Assembly (NCBI GenBank): GCA_020054355.1
Contig: JAGVLI010000740.1
Coordinates: 1 to 15,863, forward strand
Origin: Planctomycetales bacterium
Lineage (GTDB): Bacteria; Planctomycetota; Planctomycetia; Gemmatales; Gemmataceae
DNA: 15,863 nucleotides
Direction of reading: 5' to 3'
The translations under genes were made by a program, and so were the position numbers. Positions 5,477 through 12,044 of the stretch are shown here, piece after piece. Below the pieces are notes generated by a model. The model was not told the origin of the DNA, did not search any database, and saw only the letters and a list, made by a program, of their open reading frames with translations. Position 1 is the first letter of the stretch, and each line of letters begins with the position of its first letter.

Positions 5477-7369
5477 ATGTCCGTGCTGAACACTGCTCAA
5501 GACCCCGCGAGTGGCCAACGACCCCGACCCGTGCAGGAAGTGGAGGAAGTGACCATCCGCTTCTGCGGCGACTCGGGCGACGGCATGCAGCTGGCCGGCA
5601 CCCAGTTCACCAATACCTCCGCCATTCTCGGCAACGACATCAGCACCCTGCCGGACTTCCCCGCCGAGATTCGCGCCCCAGCGGGCACCCTGGCCGGCGT
5701 CTCCGGCTTCCAGATTCACTTCTCCAGCCGCGACATCCATACCCCCGGCGACAAGCTCAACGCCCTGGTCGCCATGAACCCGGCGGCCCTGAAGACCAAC
5801 CTGCGCGACCTGGAACCGGGCGGCATCCTGATCGTCAACACCGATGCCTTCGCCACCAGCGACCTGCACAAGGCCGGCTACAAGGCCAGCCCGCTGGAAG
5901 ACGGCTCGCTGAAGGGCTACCGCGTGATCCCGGTCAAGGTCACGCAGCTGAACCGGCAAGCCGTGACGGAATGCAAGCTGTCGCCGCGCGAAGCCGACCG
6001 CTGCAAGAATTTCTTCGCCCTGGGCCTGGTCTACTGGCTCTACGAGCGCAGCCTCGACCCGACCCTGCGCTACATCCAGCAAAAATTCTCCAAGAATCCG
6101 GCCGTGCTCGAAGCCAACACCCGCAGCCTGAAGGCCGGCTACAACCTGGGCGAGACCATCGAGGCGCTGCCCGTCCACTACAAGGTGGCCAAGGCGGAAA
6201 TCAAGCCGGGCACCTACCGGAAGATCACCGGCAACGAGGCCATCGCCCTCGGGTTGACCGCCGCCGCCAACCTGGCGACTACGCAGCTGGTCTACGCCAG
6301 CTACCCGATCACGCCCGCCAGCGACATCCTGCACCAGCTGGCCGAGTACAAGCGCTACGGCATCCGCACCATGCAGATGGAAGATGAGATCGCGGCCGTC
6401 GGCGCTGCCATCGGCGCTGCCTTCGGCGGCAGCATCGGCGTGACTGGCACCAGCGGTCCCGGCATCTGCCTGAAGGCGGAAGCCATCGGCCTGGCGGTGA
6501 TGACCGAGTTGCCGTTGATTATCATCGACGTGCAGCGCGGCGGTCCCAGCACCGGCTTGCCCACCAAGACCGAGCAGGCCGACCTCCTGCAAGCGATGTA
6601 CGGCCGCAACGGCGAATGCCCGGCGGCCATCATCGCGCCTTGCTCCCCGGCCGACTGCTTCCACATGGTCTTCGAGGCCATCCGCCTCGCCGTCGGCTTC
6701 ATGACCCCGGTCTTCCTGCTGTCCGACGGCTATCTCGCCAACGGCGCGGAACCGTGGATGATCCCGAAGCTCGAAGATTTGCCGCGCATCAAGATCGCGC
6801 ATCCGGACGCGCCGAACAGCAACGGCAATGGTGAAGCCCCGCACTTCCTGCCCTACAAGCGCGACGAGCGGCTGGTGCGGCAATGGGCCTTGCCCGGCAC
6901 GCCCGGCCTGGAGCATCGCATCGGCGGCATCGAGAAGGAAGACGTCACCGGCAAGATCAACTACGAGCCGGCCAACCACGAGCACATGGTCAAGACCCGC
7001 GCGAAGAAGATCGCCAACATCGCCAACGAGATTCCGGAGCTGAAGGTCAACGGCCCGGAGGAAGGCGACCTGCTGGTGATCGGCTGGGGCGGCACCTACG
7101 GCACCATCCTCACCGCCGTCGAACGCGCCCAGCGGAAGGGACACAAGGTCGCCCAGGCCCACCTGCGCTACCTGAACCCGATGCCGAAGAACACCGAAGC
7201 CGTGCTGCGCCGCTACAAGAAGGTGCTGGTGCCCGAACTCAACAACGGCCAGCTGTCGCTGCTGCTCCGCGCTTTCTTCCTCGTGGATGCCGTCGGCCTG
7301 AACAAAATTCAGGGTCGGCCCTTCCTCGTCGGTGAAATCGAGCAAAAAATCGAAGAAATGCTGAAGTAA
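5477..7369 (+). CDS. korA: 2-oxoacid:ferredoxin oxidoreductase, fused gamma-alpha subunit (KorA)
   Basis: 630 aa, the length of fused gamma-alpha subunits of two-subunit 2-oxoglutarate:ferredoxin oxidoreductases. The N-terminal gamma domain (~25-200) has RFCGDSGDGMQLAG and FPAEIRAPAGT. The alpha domain begins at about 250 (TGNEAIALGLTAAA) with YASYPITPASDIL (273-285), MEDEIAAVGAAIGAAFGG (301-318), TGTSGPG (323-329) and QRGGPSTGLPTKTEQADLL (353-371). The C-terminal transketolase-like domain has LNPMPKN and VPELNNGQL. With KorB it oxidatively decarboxylates a 2-oxoacid with CoA and reduces ferredoxin. I chose the ATG at 5477; the in-frame GTG at 5450 has no better ribosome site. The cognate korB is unusually far away (10342). 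The choice of 2-oxoglutarate over another 2-oxoacid is from family resemblance. Confidence 0.93.
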   Translation: MSVLNTAQDPASGQRPRPVQEVEEVTIRFCGDSGDGMQLAGTQFTNTSAILGNDISTLPDFPAEIRAPAGTLAGVSGFQIHFSSRDIHTPGDKLNALVAMNPAALKTNLRDLEPGGILIVNTDAFATSDLHKAGYKASPLEDGSLKGYRVIPVKVTQLNRQAVTECKLSPREADRCKNFFALGLVYWLYERSLDPTLRYIQQKFSKNPAVLEANTRSLKAGYNLGETIEALPVHYKVAKAEIKPGTYRKITGNEAIALGLTAAANLATTQLVYASYPITPASDILHQLAEYKRYGIRTMQMEDEIAAVGAAIGAAFGGSIGVTGTSGPGICLKAEAIGLAVMTELPLIIIDVQRGGPSTGLPTKTEQADLLQAMYGRNGECPAAIIAPCSPADCFHMVFEAIRLAVGFMTPVFLLSDGYLANGAEPWMIPKLEDLPRIKIAHPDAPNSNGNGEAPHFLPYKRDERLVRQWALPGTPGLEHRIGGIEKEDVTGKINYEPANHEHMVKTRAKKIANIANEIPELKVNGPEEGDLLVIGWGGTYGTILTAVERAQRKGHKVAQAHLRYLNPMPKNTEAVLRRYKKVLVPELNNGQLSLLLRAFFLVDAVGLNKIQGRPFLVGEIEQKIEEMLK

Positions 7370-7465
7370 CTTCAGATTTCCCATACCAACCACGGGTGGC
7401 ACCGCCAACCCCAGGACAAGGAAGCCGAGATGGCGGCGGGATTCTCCTTGGGATGAGGAATCATC

Positions 7466-8329
7466 ATGCACGCAACTCGCGCGCGGCCAGGCTGGTGGAT
7501 CGGATCAGCGGTCCTGGTCGCGCTCTTGGCGGCCGCCAGCCTCACTTCACTGGGGGAGGCCCAGCAGGCCGGGCAGCAGTGGGAGATTCCGAACAAGAAC
7601 GTCGGGCCGTTCGTCGTGGCGCTGGCCCAAGACCTCCAAGGCAACATCTGGGCCGGGACTGAAGACAAAGGAGTGTTTCGCTTCGATCCCAAGGCGGACC
7701 AGTGGACGCAGTTCAACAGCAAGAACGGGTTGGGTGATGACAACGCCTACGCCATTGCCTGCGACAAGGTCGGCAGAGTTTGGGTCGGCACGCTGAACAA
7801 GGGCGTCAGCGTCTACAACGGCAAGGACTGGAAGAACTACGATGTGCTGGACGGTCCCATCGGCGAGCGCGTCTTTGCGATCACGACATGCCCGACCGAT
7901 GGGGACGTGTGGCTGGCGACCAGTGCCGGGTTGACCCGGTACTCGCTCAAGAACGATGCCTGGAATTACTACACGAGAAGCGATGGCTTGCCGGAGGACC
8001 AGGCGAACGCCCTCGCTTTCGATTCGCAAGGAAACATCTACGTCGGGACGCAATGCCACGGCATTGCCATGTCGTCGGCAGCGGGAGAATACAAGAAGTG
8101 GACAGTGGTCAGTGGACCTGCCCAGCTAGGGAGCACGCCAAATGGCGCCGGCTTGCCGAGCAGCCTGATTAACGCACTCTTGATCAATCGTGAGGGCACC
8201 ATCTTCGCCGGCACGACCGCAGGATTGGCTTGGAGCAAGGACAAGGGGAAGACCTGGAGTCACATCCGCGGACGCGACTATGCAGCAAAAGTGAAAGGTC
8301 GATGGGGCGGTGCTTCAGTTGGCACATGA
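7466..8329 (+). CDS. Secreted 'two-component regulator propeller' protein, apparently truncated
   Basis: 287 aa. An N-terminal signal peptide (RARPGWWIGSAVLVALLAAA, ending near GEAQQA) is followed by repeated beta-propeller blades of the Reg_prop type: LQGNIWAGTEDKGVFRFDP, VGRVWVGTLNKGVSVYNG, DGDVWLATSAGLTRYS, QGNIYVGTQCHGIA and EGTIFAGTTAGLAWS. Such domains are usually extracytoplasmic sensors or scaffolds. The ATG at 7466 has GAGGA six bases upstream. Only about five blades are present, and the protein stops shortly after KGKTWSHIRGRDYAAKVKG with a short GGASVGT tail. A closed propeller normally needs six or more blades, and base composition changes just downstream, so the 3' end has probably been lost. 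Its TGA overlaps the ATG at 8326. Confidence 0.75.
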   Translation: MHATRARPGWWIGSAVLVALLAAASLTSLGEAQQAGQQWEIPNKNVGPFVVALAQDLQGNIWAGTEDKGVFRFDPKADQWTQFNSKNGLGDDNAYAIACDKVGRVWVGTLNKGVSVYNGKDWKNYDVLDGPIGERVFAITTCPTDGDVWLATSAGLTRYSLKNDAWNYYTRSDGLPEDQANALAFDSQGNIYVGTQCHGIAMSSAAGEYKKWTVVSGPAQLGSTPNGAGLPSSLINALLINREGTIFAGTTAGLAWSKDKGKTWSHIRGRDYAAKVKGRWGGASVGT

Positions 8330-8766
8330 TCATGTACGCAAAGCGAACAAGCAATCCGATCAAAAATGAAAAAGCGTTTGCATTCGACAATAATGATGTA
8401 ATGTCCTCCTTTCCTCGTCTGGTCCTTTCGATGGATAGCAAAGCGGACGGCAAAGCGACGGATTTTCCAAAAATTAATCCCAAAGTCACTGTTACCGAAG
8501 GCTGGAGAGCAACTTTCAGCAAGGGCAACTTCTCCTTGGACGGAACGATGAGCAAGAATCAAGGCGTCTTCAAGGAAAACAAGGGCGAATGGAATGTGAA
8601 AGCCACCAATGGTGCAGTTGACTTTGTAATCACCAAGGGAAAAGCTCCGTTCTCGGATGACGATGCTTTTCGCTTTGCCACTTTCAAATCGGCCGGCGTA
8701 CGCGGGAACAACGAGATTGCGCCTGGCAAGATCGATATCACGGTCGAGGATAAGCAGGCCAAGTAA
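8326..8766 (+). CDS. Unrecognised AT-rich reading frame, possibly a gene fragment
   Basis: About 146 aa from the ATG at 8326 (ATGA overlap with the propeller stop) or 144 aa from the ATG at 8332; neither has a ribosome site. I do not recognise it. The second half alternates short beta-strand-like and polar stretches (WRATFSKGNFSLDGTMSKN, GEWNVKATNGAVDFVITKGK, GKIDITVEDKQAK), suggesting an all-beta domain. There is no signal peptide. G+C is about 35% in bases 8341-8400 (21 of 60, counted by hand), far below the flanking kor genes. It may be the 3' part of a foreign or rearranged gene joined to the truncated propeller gene near 8310-8326. Confidence 0.5.
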   Translation: MIMYAKRTSNPIKNEKAFAFDNNDVMSSFPRLVLSMDSKADGKATDFPKINPKVTVTEGWRATFSKGNFSLDGTMSKNQGVFKENKGEWNVKATNGAVDFVITKGKAPFSDDDAFRFATFKSAGVRGNNEIAPGKIDITVEDKQAK

Positions 8767-8813
8767 CAACAAGGCGTCTGTTGAAAATGACCTTAAATAC
8801 GGGAGCAACTATA

Positions 8814-9434
8814 ATGCGGGGTAGCCATCTCTTTCTAGCCGTCGGCGTTTCGTCTGTGACAGCACTGTGGCTGGTATCACTTGGGCAAGTGCAAAATGCC
8901 AATGCTCAAAACCCAGTCATGCCTTCGTCAGTTGAAGGAAGAAAAGAAGCGTTTGCAAAATTGTCCCAAGACCGGTCTTCTCAAATCAATTCCCTGGTTC
9001 TCATCCTGCGAGGCGAACAAATCAAGCGTGAGGCCGGGCGGAATGCAATCACTCAGAACGATCCTGAGTACTATGCCATACTAATGTTGGGGCAACTTCG
9101 TGCGGAAGAAGCGGTAAAGCCATTACTCGACCGTATCGATGTCGAGACGATCCGAGTGGTTAACCTGTCGCAGGGTGTCTGGGATCGCGAGGCAATCAGA
9201 GCACTGGTCGCTATCGGCAAGCCCGCAAGTAAAGAGGCCCTTGAATACCTGGCCCGCGACAAGTCAATGCAACGGGCAAGAATGTATGTCCGGGTCATCG
9301 CCGAGATCGAAGGGACAAGGTTAGGAAAAGAAATGGTCCGAATGGCTGCCGATGAGGAAAAAGACCCAGCGAAAAAGGCGCGTTTGCAAGCCGCCTCCGA
9401 GTTCTTTAGGGATGCGGACAAGCCTATTCCGTAG
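8814..9434 (+). CDS. Secreted protein of unknown function, tandem copy A
   Basis: 206 aa. The N-terminus MRGSHLFLAVGVSSVTALWL runs into LGQVQNANAQ, a signal peptide with likely cleavage after NANA. The mature protein is helical and charged, with HEAT-like features: AILMLGQLRAEEAVKPLLDR, then REAIRALVAIGKPASKEALE, then RARMYVRVIAEIEGTRLGKE. This pattern of short helix pairs ('A...LG.l...eAv..Ll..i', 'AL..iG.pA...L') suggests an alpha-solenoid of two or three repeats. The ATG at 8814 has GGGAG eight bases upstream and begins the signal peptide; earlier in-frame starts (8781, 8787) add residues before it. The C-terminal 77 residues are 55/77 identical (hand count) to copy B. Function unknown. 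Confidence 0.75.
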   Translation: MRGSHLFLAVGVSSVTALWLVSLGQVQNANAQNPVMPSSVEGRKEAFAKLSQDRSSQINSLVLILRGEQIKREAGRNAITQNDPEYYAILMLGQLRAEEAVKPLLDRIDVETIRVVNLSQGVWDREAIRALVAIGKPASKEALEYLARDKSMQRARMYVRVIAEIEGTRLGKEMVRMAADEEKDPAKKARLQAASEFFRDADKPIP

Positions 9435-9538
9435 AGGACGAACGGCAGCACGCTCAGAAGTACCTGAACACGTCTGCAATTTTCAAGGATGGTGAGGCTA
9501 TTTTCCCCAAGCTCGGCGATTCGATTGGTGTAGGGTCC

Positions 9539-10171
9539 ATGCTTCTCGTTGTGGCGTGTTCACTCCAGGGTGCTGACGCCCCAAAGCCTGCTGAACCGCA
9601 AGACAGGATTCACCCAAAACTGCCGGAAGGGAAGAGTGTCTTTCAGCAACACTTGGCTGACCAGGAGAAACTTGTGCAGAAGTTGCTCCTGGTCTTGCGT
9701 GATTCCCGGATCGAACGGGAACGCGGCGACAAGAAAGCAGATGCCGGAAAGGATTCATTTCCGCAGCCGATCAAGAAAAATCAGGGAGCATTCCAGACGG
9801 AGGGGGAGGCATACGCGGTGTATACTCTCGGAAAACTTCAAGCGGTGGAAGCCGTAGTCCCACTCCTTGATATCATCGAAACAGAAAACGTTCGAGCCTT
9901 CAAGACCGTGGCGAATCAGGATCGAAACGTTATTCAGGCTTTAGTTTCGATTGGTAAGCCAGCTAGTCAACAGGCCATCCACTACCTTGCGCGCGATAAA
10001 TCCAGCGACCGCGCCAGAATGTATGTTCGGGTAATCGCCCGTATTGAAGGAGTTCGGCTCGGTCGAGAGATGGTTCGCTTCGCGGCTGAGGACGAGAAAG
10101 ACCCTGGTAAGAAGTCCCGACTGCAAACCGCACTCGATTTGTTCAAGGATGCGGACAAGGCCAATCCGTAG
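9539..10171 (+). CDS. Secreted protein of unknown function, tandem copy B
   Basis: 210 aa from the ATG at 9539 and clearly paralogous to copy A. It shares ALVSIGKPAS, YLARDKS, RARMYVRVIARIEGVRLG, EMVR and the FKDADK..P ending. An insertion rich in K, D and Q (ERGDKKADAGKDSFPQPIKK) distinguishes it. The start is doubtful: MLLVVACSLQGADA looks like only the second half of a signal peptide, has no basic n-region, and only AGGG-TCC lies before it. The same frame is open upstream back to 9410, encoding IGVGSMLLVVACSLQGADA, a better hydrophobic core, but it contains no ATG, GTG or TTG. VVAC could also be read as a lipobox. Export is plausible but may be impaired. Confidence 0.7.
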   Translation: MLLVVACSLQGADAPKPAEPQDRIHPKLPEGKSVFQQHLADQEKLVQKLLLVLRDSRIERERGDKKADAGKDSFPQPIKKNQGAFQTEGEAYAVYTLGKLQAVEAVVPLLDIIETENVRAFKTVANQDRNVIQALVSIGKPASQQAIHYLARDKSSDRARMYVRVIARIEGVRLGREMVRFAAEDEKDPGKKSRLQTALDLFKDADKANP

Positions 10172-10178
10172 CGCGTAG

Positions 10179-10249
10179 GGTGCGTCCAGCGGAAGGCGCA
10201 GATGCACCGCACCGAAAAGGGCGCGCAAGCTCGCCAGCTGGCGGTGCGG
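10179..10249. repeat. Palindromic (REP-like) intergenic element upstream of korB
   Basis: The gap between copy B and korB holds several inverted repeats: GGTGCGTC (10179-10186) with GATGCACC (10201-10208), 7 of 8 pairs; CCGCACCG (10207-10214) with CGGTGCGG (10242-10249), perfect; and a 12-base perfect palindrome CGCCAGCTGGCG (10232-10243). The GTAGGGTGCGTC...GCACC pattern resembles dispersed intergenic palindromes known from many bacteria. There is no T-run, so this does not look like an intrinsic terminator. Confidence 0.45.
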
Positions 10250-10341
10250 CGAAAAGAGTGGCTCCGTCCGAAAACTCGTTACCTGTTGGTTCGTCGATGA
10301 TGATGTCGTTTTCTGAAATCCGCAATTCAGAAGAGGTCTGT

Positions 10342-11364
10342 ATGTCAACGGTTACCGCGCTGAAGACTCTGACTGCCAAGGACCTGGCCAGCGATCAAGA
10401 AGTCCGCTGGTGCCCCGGTTGCGGCGATTACTCGATCCTGGCCCAGATGAAGAAGGCCCTGGCCCCCCTGGGCATTCCCAAGGAAAAGATGGTGTTCATC
10501 TCCGGCATCGGCTGCTCCAGCCGGTTCCCCTACTACATGAACACCTACGGTTTTCACACCATCCACGGCCGGGCGCCGACCTTCGCCACCGGCCTGAAAG
10601 TGGCCCGGCCCGACCTGTCCGTCTGGGTCGTTACCGGCGACGGCGACGGCCTGTCCATCGGCGGCAACCACCTGATCCACGCGATCCGGCGCAACGTCGA
10701 TCTCAAGATCATCCTGTTCAATAACGAAATCTACGGCCTGACCAAGGGCCAGTATTCGCCGACCTCGCGCATCGGCACCCGCACCAAGTCCACGCCGCTG
10801 GGTTCCATCGACAACCCGCTGCATCCGCTGTCGCTGGCCATCGGCGCGGAAGCCACCTTCGTGGCCCGCACCGTGGACGTGGACGTCGCCCATCTGACGG
10901 AAACCCTCAAGCGGGCCGCAGCGCACAAGGGCGCTGCCTTCGTCGAGGTCTACCAGAATTGCACCGTCTTCAACGACGGCGTCTTCGAGTACGCCACCGA
11001 CAAGAGCATCAAGGCCGACAACACTCTCTACCTGGAGCACGGCAAGCCGCTGATCTACGGCAAGGACCGCAACAAGGGCATCCGCCTGCACGGCCTCGAT
11101 CCGGAAGCCGTCACGCTGGGCAGCGGCATCAACGTGGACGATTTGCTCATCCACGACGAAAAGGCCGAGGAACCGAGCCTGGCTTACCTGCTCAGCCGCA
11201 TGGTCTATCCGCGCTTCCCGGAGTGCATCGGCGTCTTCCGCGCCGTCCAGCGGCCGACCTACGACGAGGAAGTCAACGGCCAGATCGACCAGGTCGTCAA
11301 GGCCAAGGGCAAGGCCAAGCTGGAAGACCTGTTCGCCAGCGAGGATACCTGGGTCGTCAAATAG
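10342..11364 (+). CDS. korB: 2-oxoacid:ferredoxin oxidoreductase, beta subunit (KorB)
   Basis: 340 aa, the usual length for KorB. Candidate [4Fe-4S] ligands are C24 and C27 (WCPGCGDYS), C58 (SGIGCSSR) and C207 (VYQNCTVF). The thiamine-diphosphate/Mg site is GDGDGLSIGGNH (99-110) with NNEIYGLTKGQ (127-137). HGRAPTFATGLK (75-86) is the conserved substrate-side loop. It pairs with KorA, 3 kb upstream, to form the oxidoreductase, taking electrons from thiamine-bound substrate to ferredoxin. The ATG at 10342 is preceded by GAAGAGG about five bases upstream. In-frame ATGs further upstream (for example at 10297) would add residues not seen in the family. Confidence 0.94.
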   Translation: MSTVTALKTLTAKDLASDQEVRWCPGCGDYSILAQMKKALAPLGIPKEKMVFISGIGCSSRFPYYMNTYGFHTIHGRAPTFATGLKVARPDLSVWVVTGDGDGLSIGGNHLIHAIRRNVDLKIILFNNEIYGLTKGQYSPTSRIGTRTKSTPLGSIDNPLHPLSLAIGAEATFVARTVDVDVAHLTETLKRAAAHKGAAFVEVYQNCTVFNDGVFEYATDKSIKADNTLYLEHGKPLIYGKDRNKGIRLHGLDPEAVTLGSGINVDDLLIHDEKAEEPSLAYLLSRMVYPRFPECIGVFRAVQRPTYDEEVNGQIDQVVKAKGKAKLEDLFASEDTWVVK

Positions 11365-11370
11365 TGGAGA

Positions 11371-11471
11371 GTGGCCGGTGGCCAGTGGTCAGTAGTCAGT
11401 GGCCACTCGCGCTCATAGAATCAACGGTAAGAAGGATTGCCACTGGCCACCGACCACTAGCCACCGACCAC
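11371..11471. repeat. Long imperfect inverted repeat of GTGGYCA-type units
   Basis: Arm 1 (11371-11403) and the reverse complement of arm 2 (11439-11471) agree at 28 of 33 positions, with a 35-base spacer. Both arms are built from tandem GTGGCCA/GTGGTCA/GTCAGT heptamer-like units. The right arm ends four bases before the start codon of the zinc-ribbon/CBS gene. Similar GTGGTCAGTGG repeats are scattered between genes in several bacterial groups. As RNA it would fold into a long hairpin. Confidence 0.65.
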
Positions 11472-11475
11472 TACG

Positions 11476-11991
11476 ATGATTTGTCCACACTGCGGCCACG
11501 ATAACCTGCCGGGCAGCGAGGAATGCCAGCGCTGCCAGCAGGACCTGACGCAGCTGGATCGGCCCGTCGCCAGCAACCGGGTCGAGCGCAGCCTCATGGA
11601 AGACACCGTGGCGCTGCTGCAAGTCCGCAAGCCGCTGGTGGTGCAAGCCACTACCACGCTGCAAGCCGCCATCCAGACGATGCTCGAACCGGAAGTGGGC
11701 ACCGTGCTGGTGGTGGATGAAGCCGGCAAGCTAGTCGGCATCATCAGCGAGCGCGACCTGCTCACCAAGGCGGCCGGCCACGCCACTCCCCTCGATCGGC
11801 TCACCGTGCAGCAGTTCATGACGCCCGATCCCGAAACCATTACCGCCACCGACAGCCTCGCTTTCGCCTTGCACAAGATGGACATCGGCGGCTATCGCCA
11901 TCTGCCCGTCGTCAAGGACGGCAAGCCCGAAGCCGTCGTCTCGGTGCGCGACCTGCTGCGGCACATCGTCAAGCTGTGCAAGGAATGTTGA
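11476..11991 (+). CDS. Zinc-ribbon + CBS-pair protein downstream of korB
   Basis: 171 aa. The N-terminus is a zinc ribbon with C3-x2-C6 (CPHCGHDN) and C17-x2-C20 (CQRC). A linker with a predicted helix (RVERSLMEDTVALLQVRKP) leads to two CBS domains: AAIQTMLEPEVGTVLVVDEA with GIISERDLLTK (~64-95), and MTPDPETITATDSLAFALHK with GGYRHLPVVKDGK (~115-150). It is a paralogue of the CBS protein before korA, sharing the GGYRHLPVV and MTPDP segments. The ATG at 11476 lacks a Shine-Dalgarno because the right arm of an inverted repeat ends at 11471; translation may depend on that structure or be leaderless. A nucleotide-sensing partner of the Kor enzyme is a plausible but untested role. Confidence 0.85.
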   Translation: MICPHCGHDNLPGSEECQRCQQDLTQLDRPVASNRVERSLMEDTVALLQVRKPLVVQATTTLQAAIQTMLEPEVGTVLVVDEAGKLVGIISERDLLTKAAGHATPLDRLTVQQFMTPDPETITATDSLAFALHKMDIGGYRHLPVVKDGKPEAVVSVRDLLRHIVKLCKEC

Positions 11992-12033
11992 TTCATCGTT
12001 TCGCGGGTTTCTCTCGCGCGAAACGATGAATCA
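11989..12033. terminator. 17-bp perfect hairpin between convergent genes
   Basis: TGATTCATCGTTTCGCG (11989-12005) pairs perfectly with CGCGAAACGATGAATCA (12017-12033) around an 11-base loop. The first arm begins with the TGA stop codon of the zinc-ribbon/CBS gene, and the second ends 12 bases before the end of the convergent lipoprotein gene (12045). There is no U-run on either side. Its position suits a bidirectional transcription barrier or mRNA 3'-end stabiliser. Confidence 0.7.
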
Positions 12034-12044
12034 TTGCGGCAGTC

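Noticed and set aside
5387..7471. A 694-codon open frame on the minus strand opposite korA
   Set aside because: It is antisense to a gene with complete KorA motifs. Its translation is rich in V, A, G, Q, D and H without domain character, as expected from the codon bias of a high-GC gene read backwards.
7466..10171. A transposon or prophage between korA and korB
   Set aside because: No transposase, integrase, terminal inverted repeats or target duplication could be seen; only composition and gene content suggest insertion.
10345..11154. A 269-codon minus-strand frame opposite korB
   Set aside because: Antisense shadow of a clear KorB coding sequence.
11371..11471. A CRISPR array
   Set aside because: The GTGGYCA units are short, variable and without unique spacers, and no cas genes are nearby; it is an inverted repeat built of degenerate units.
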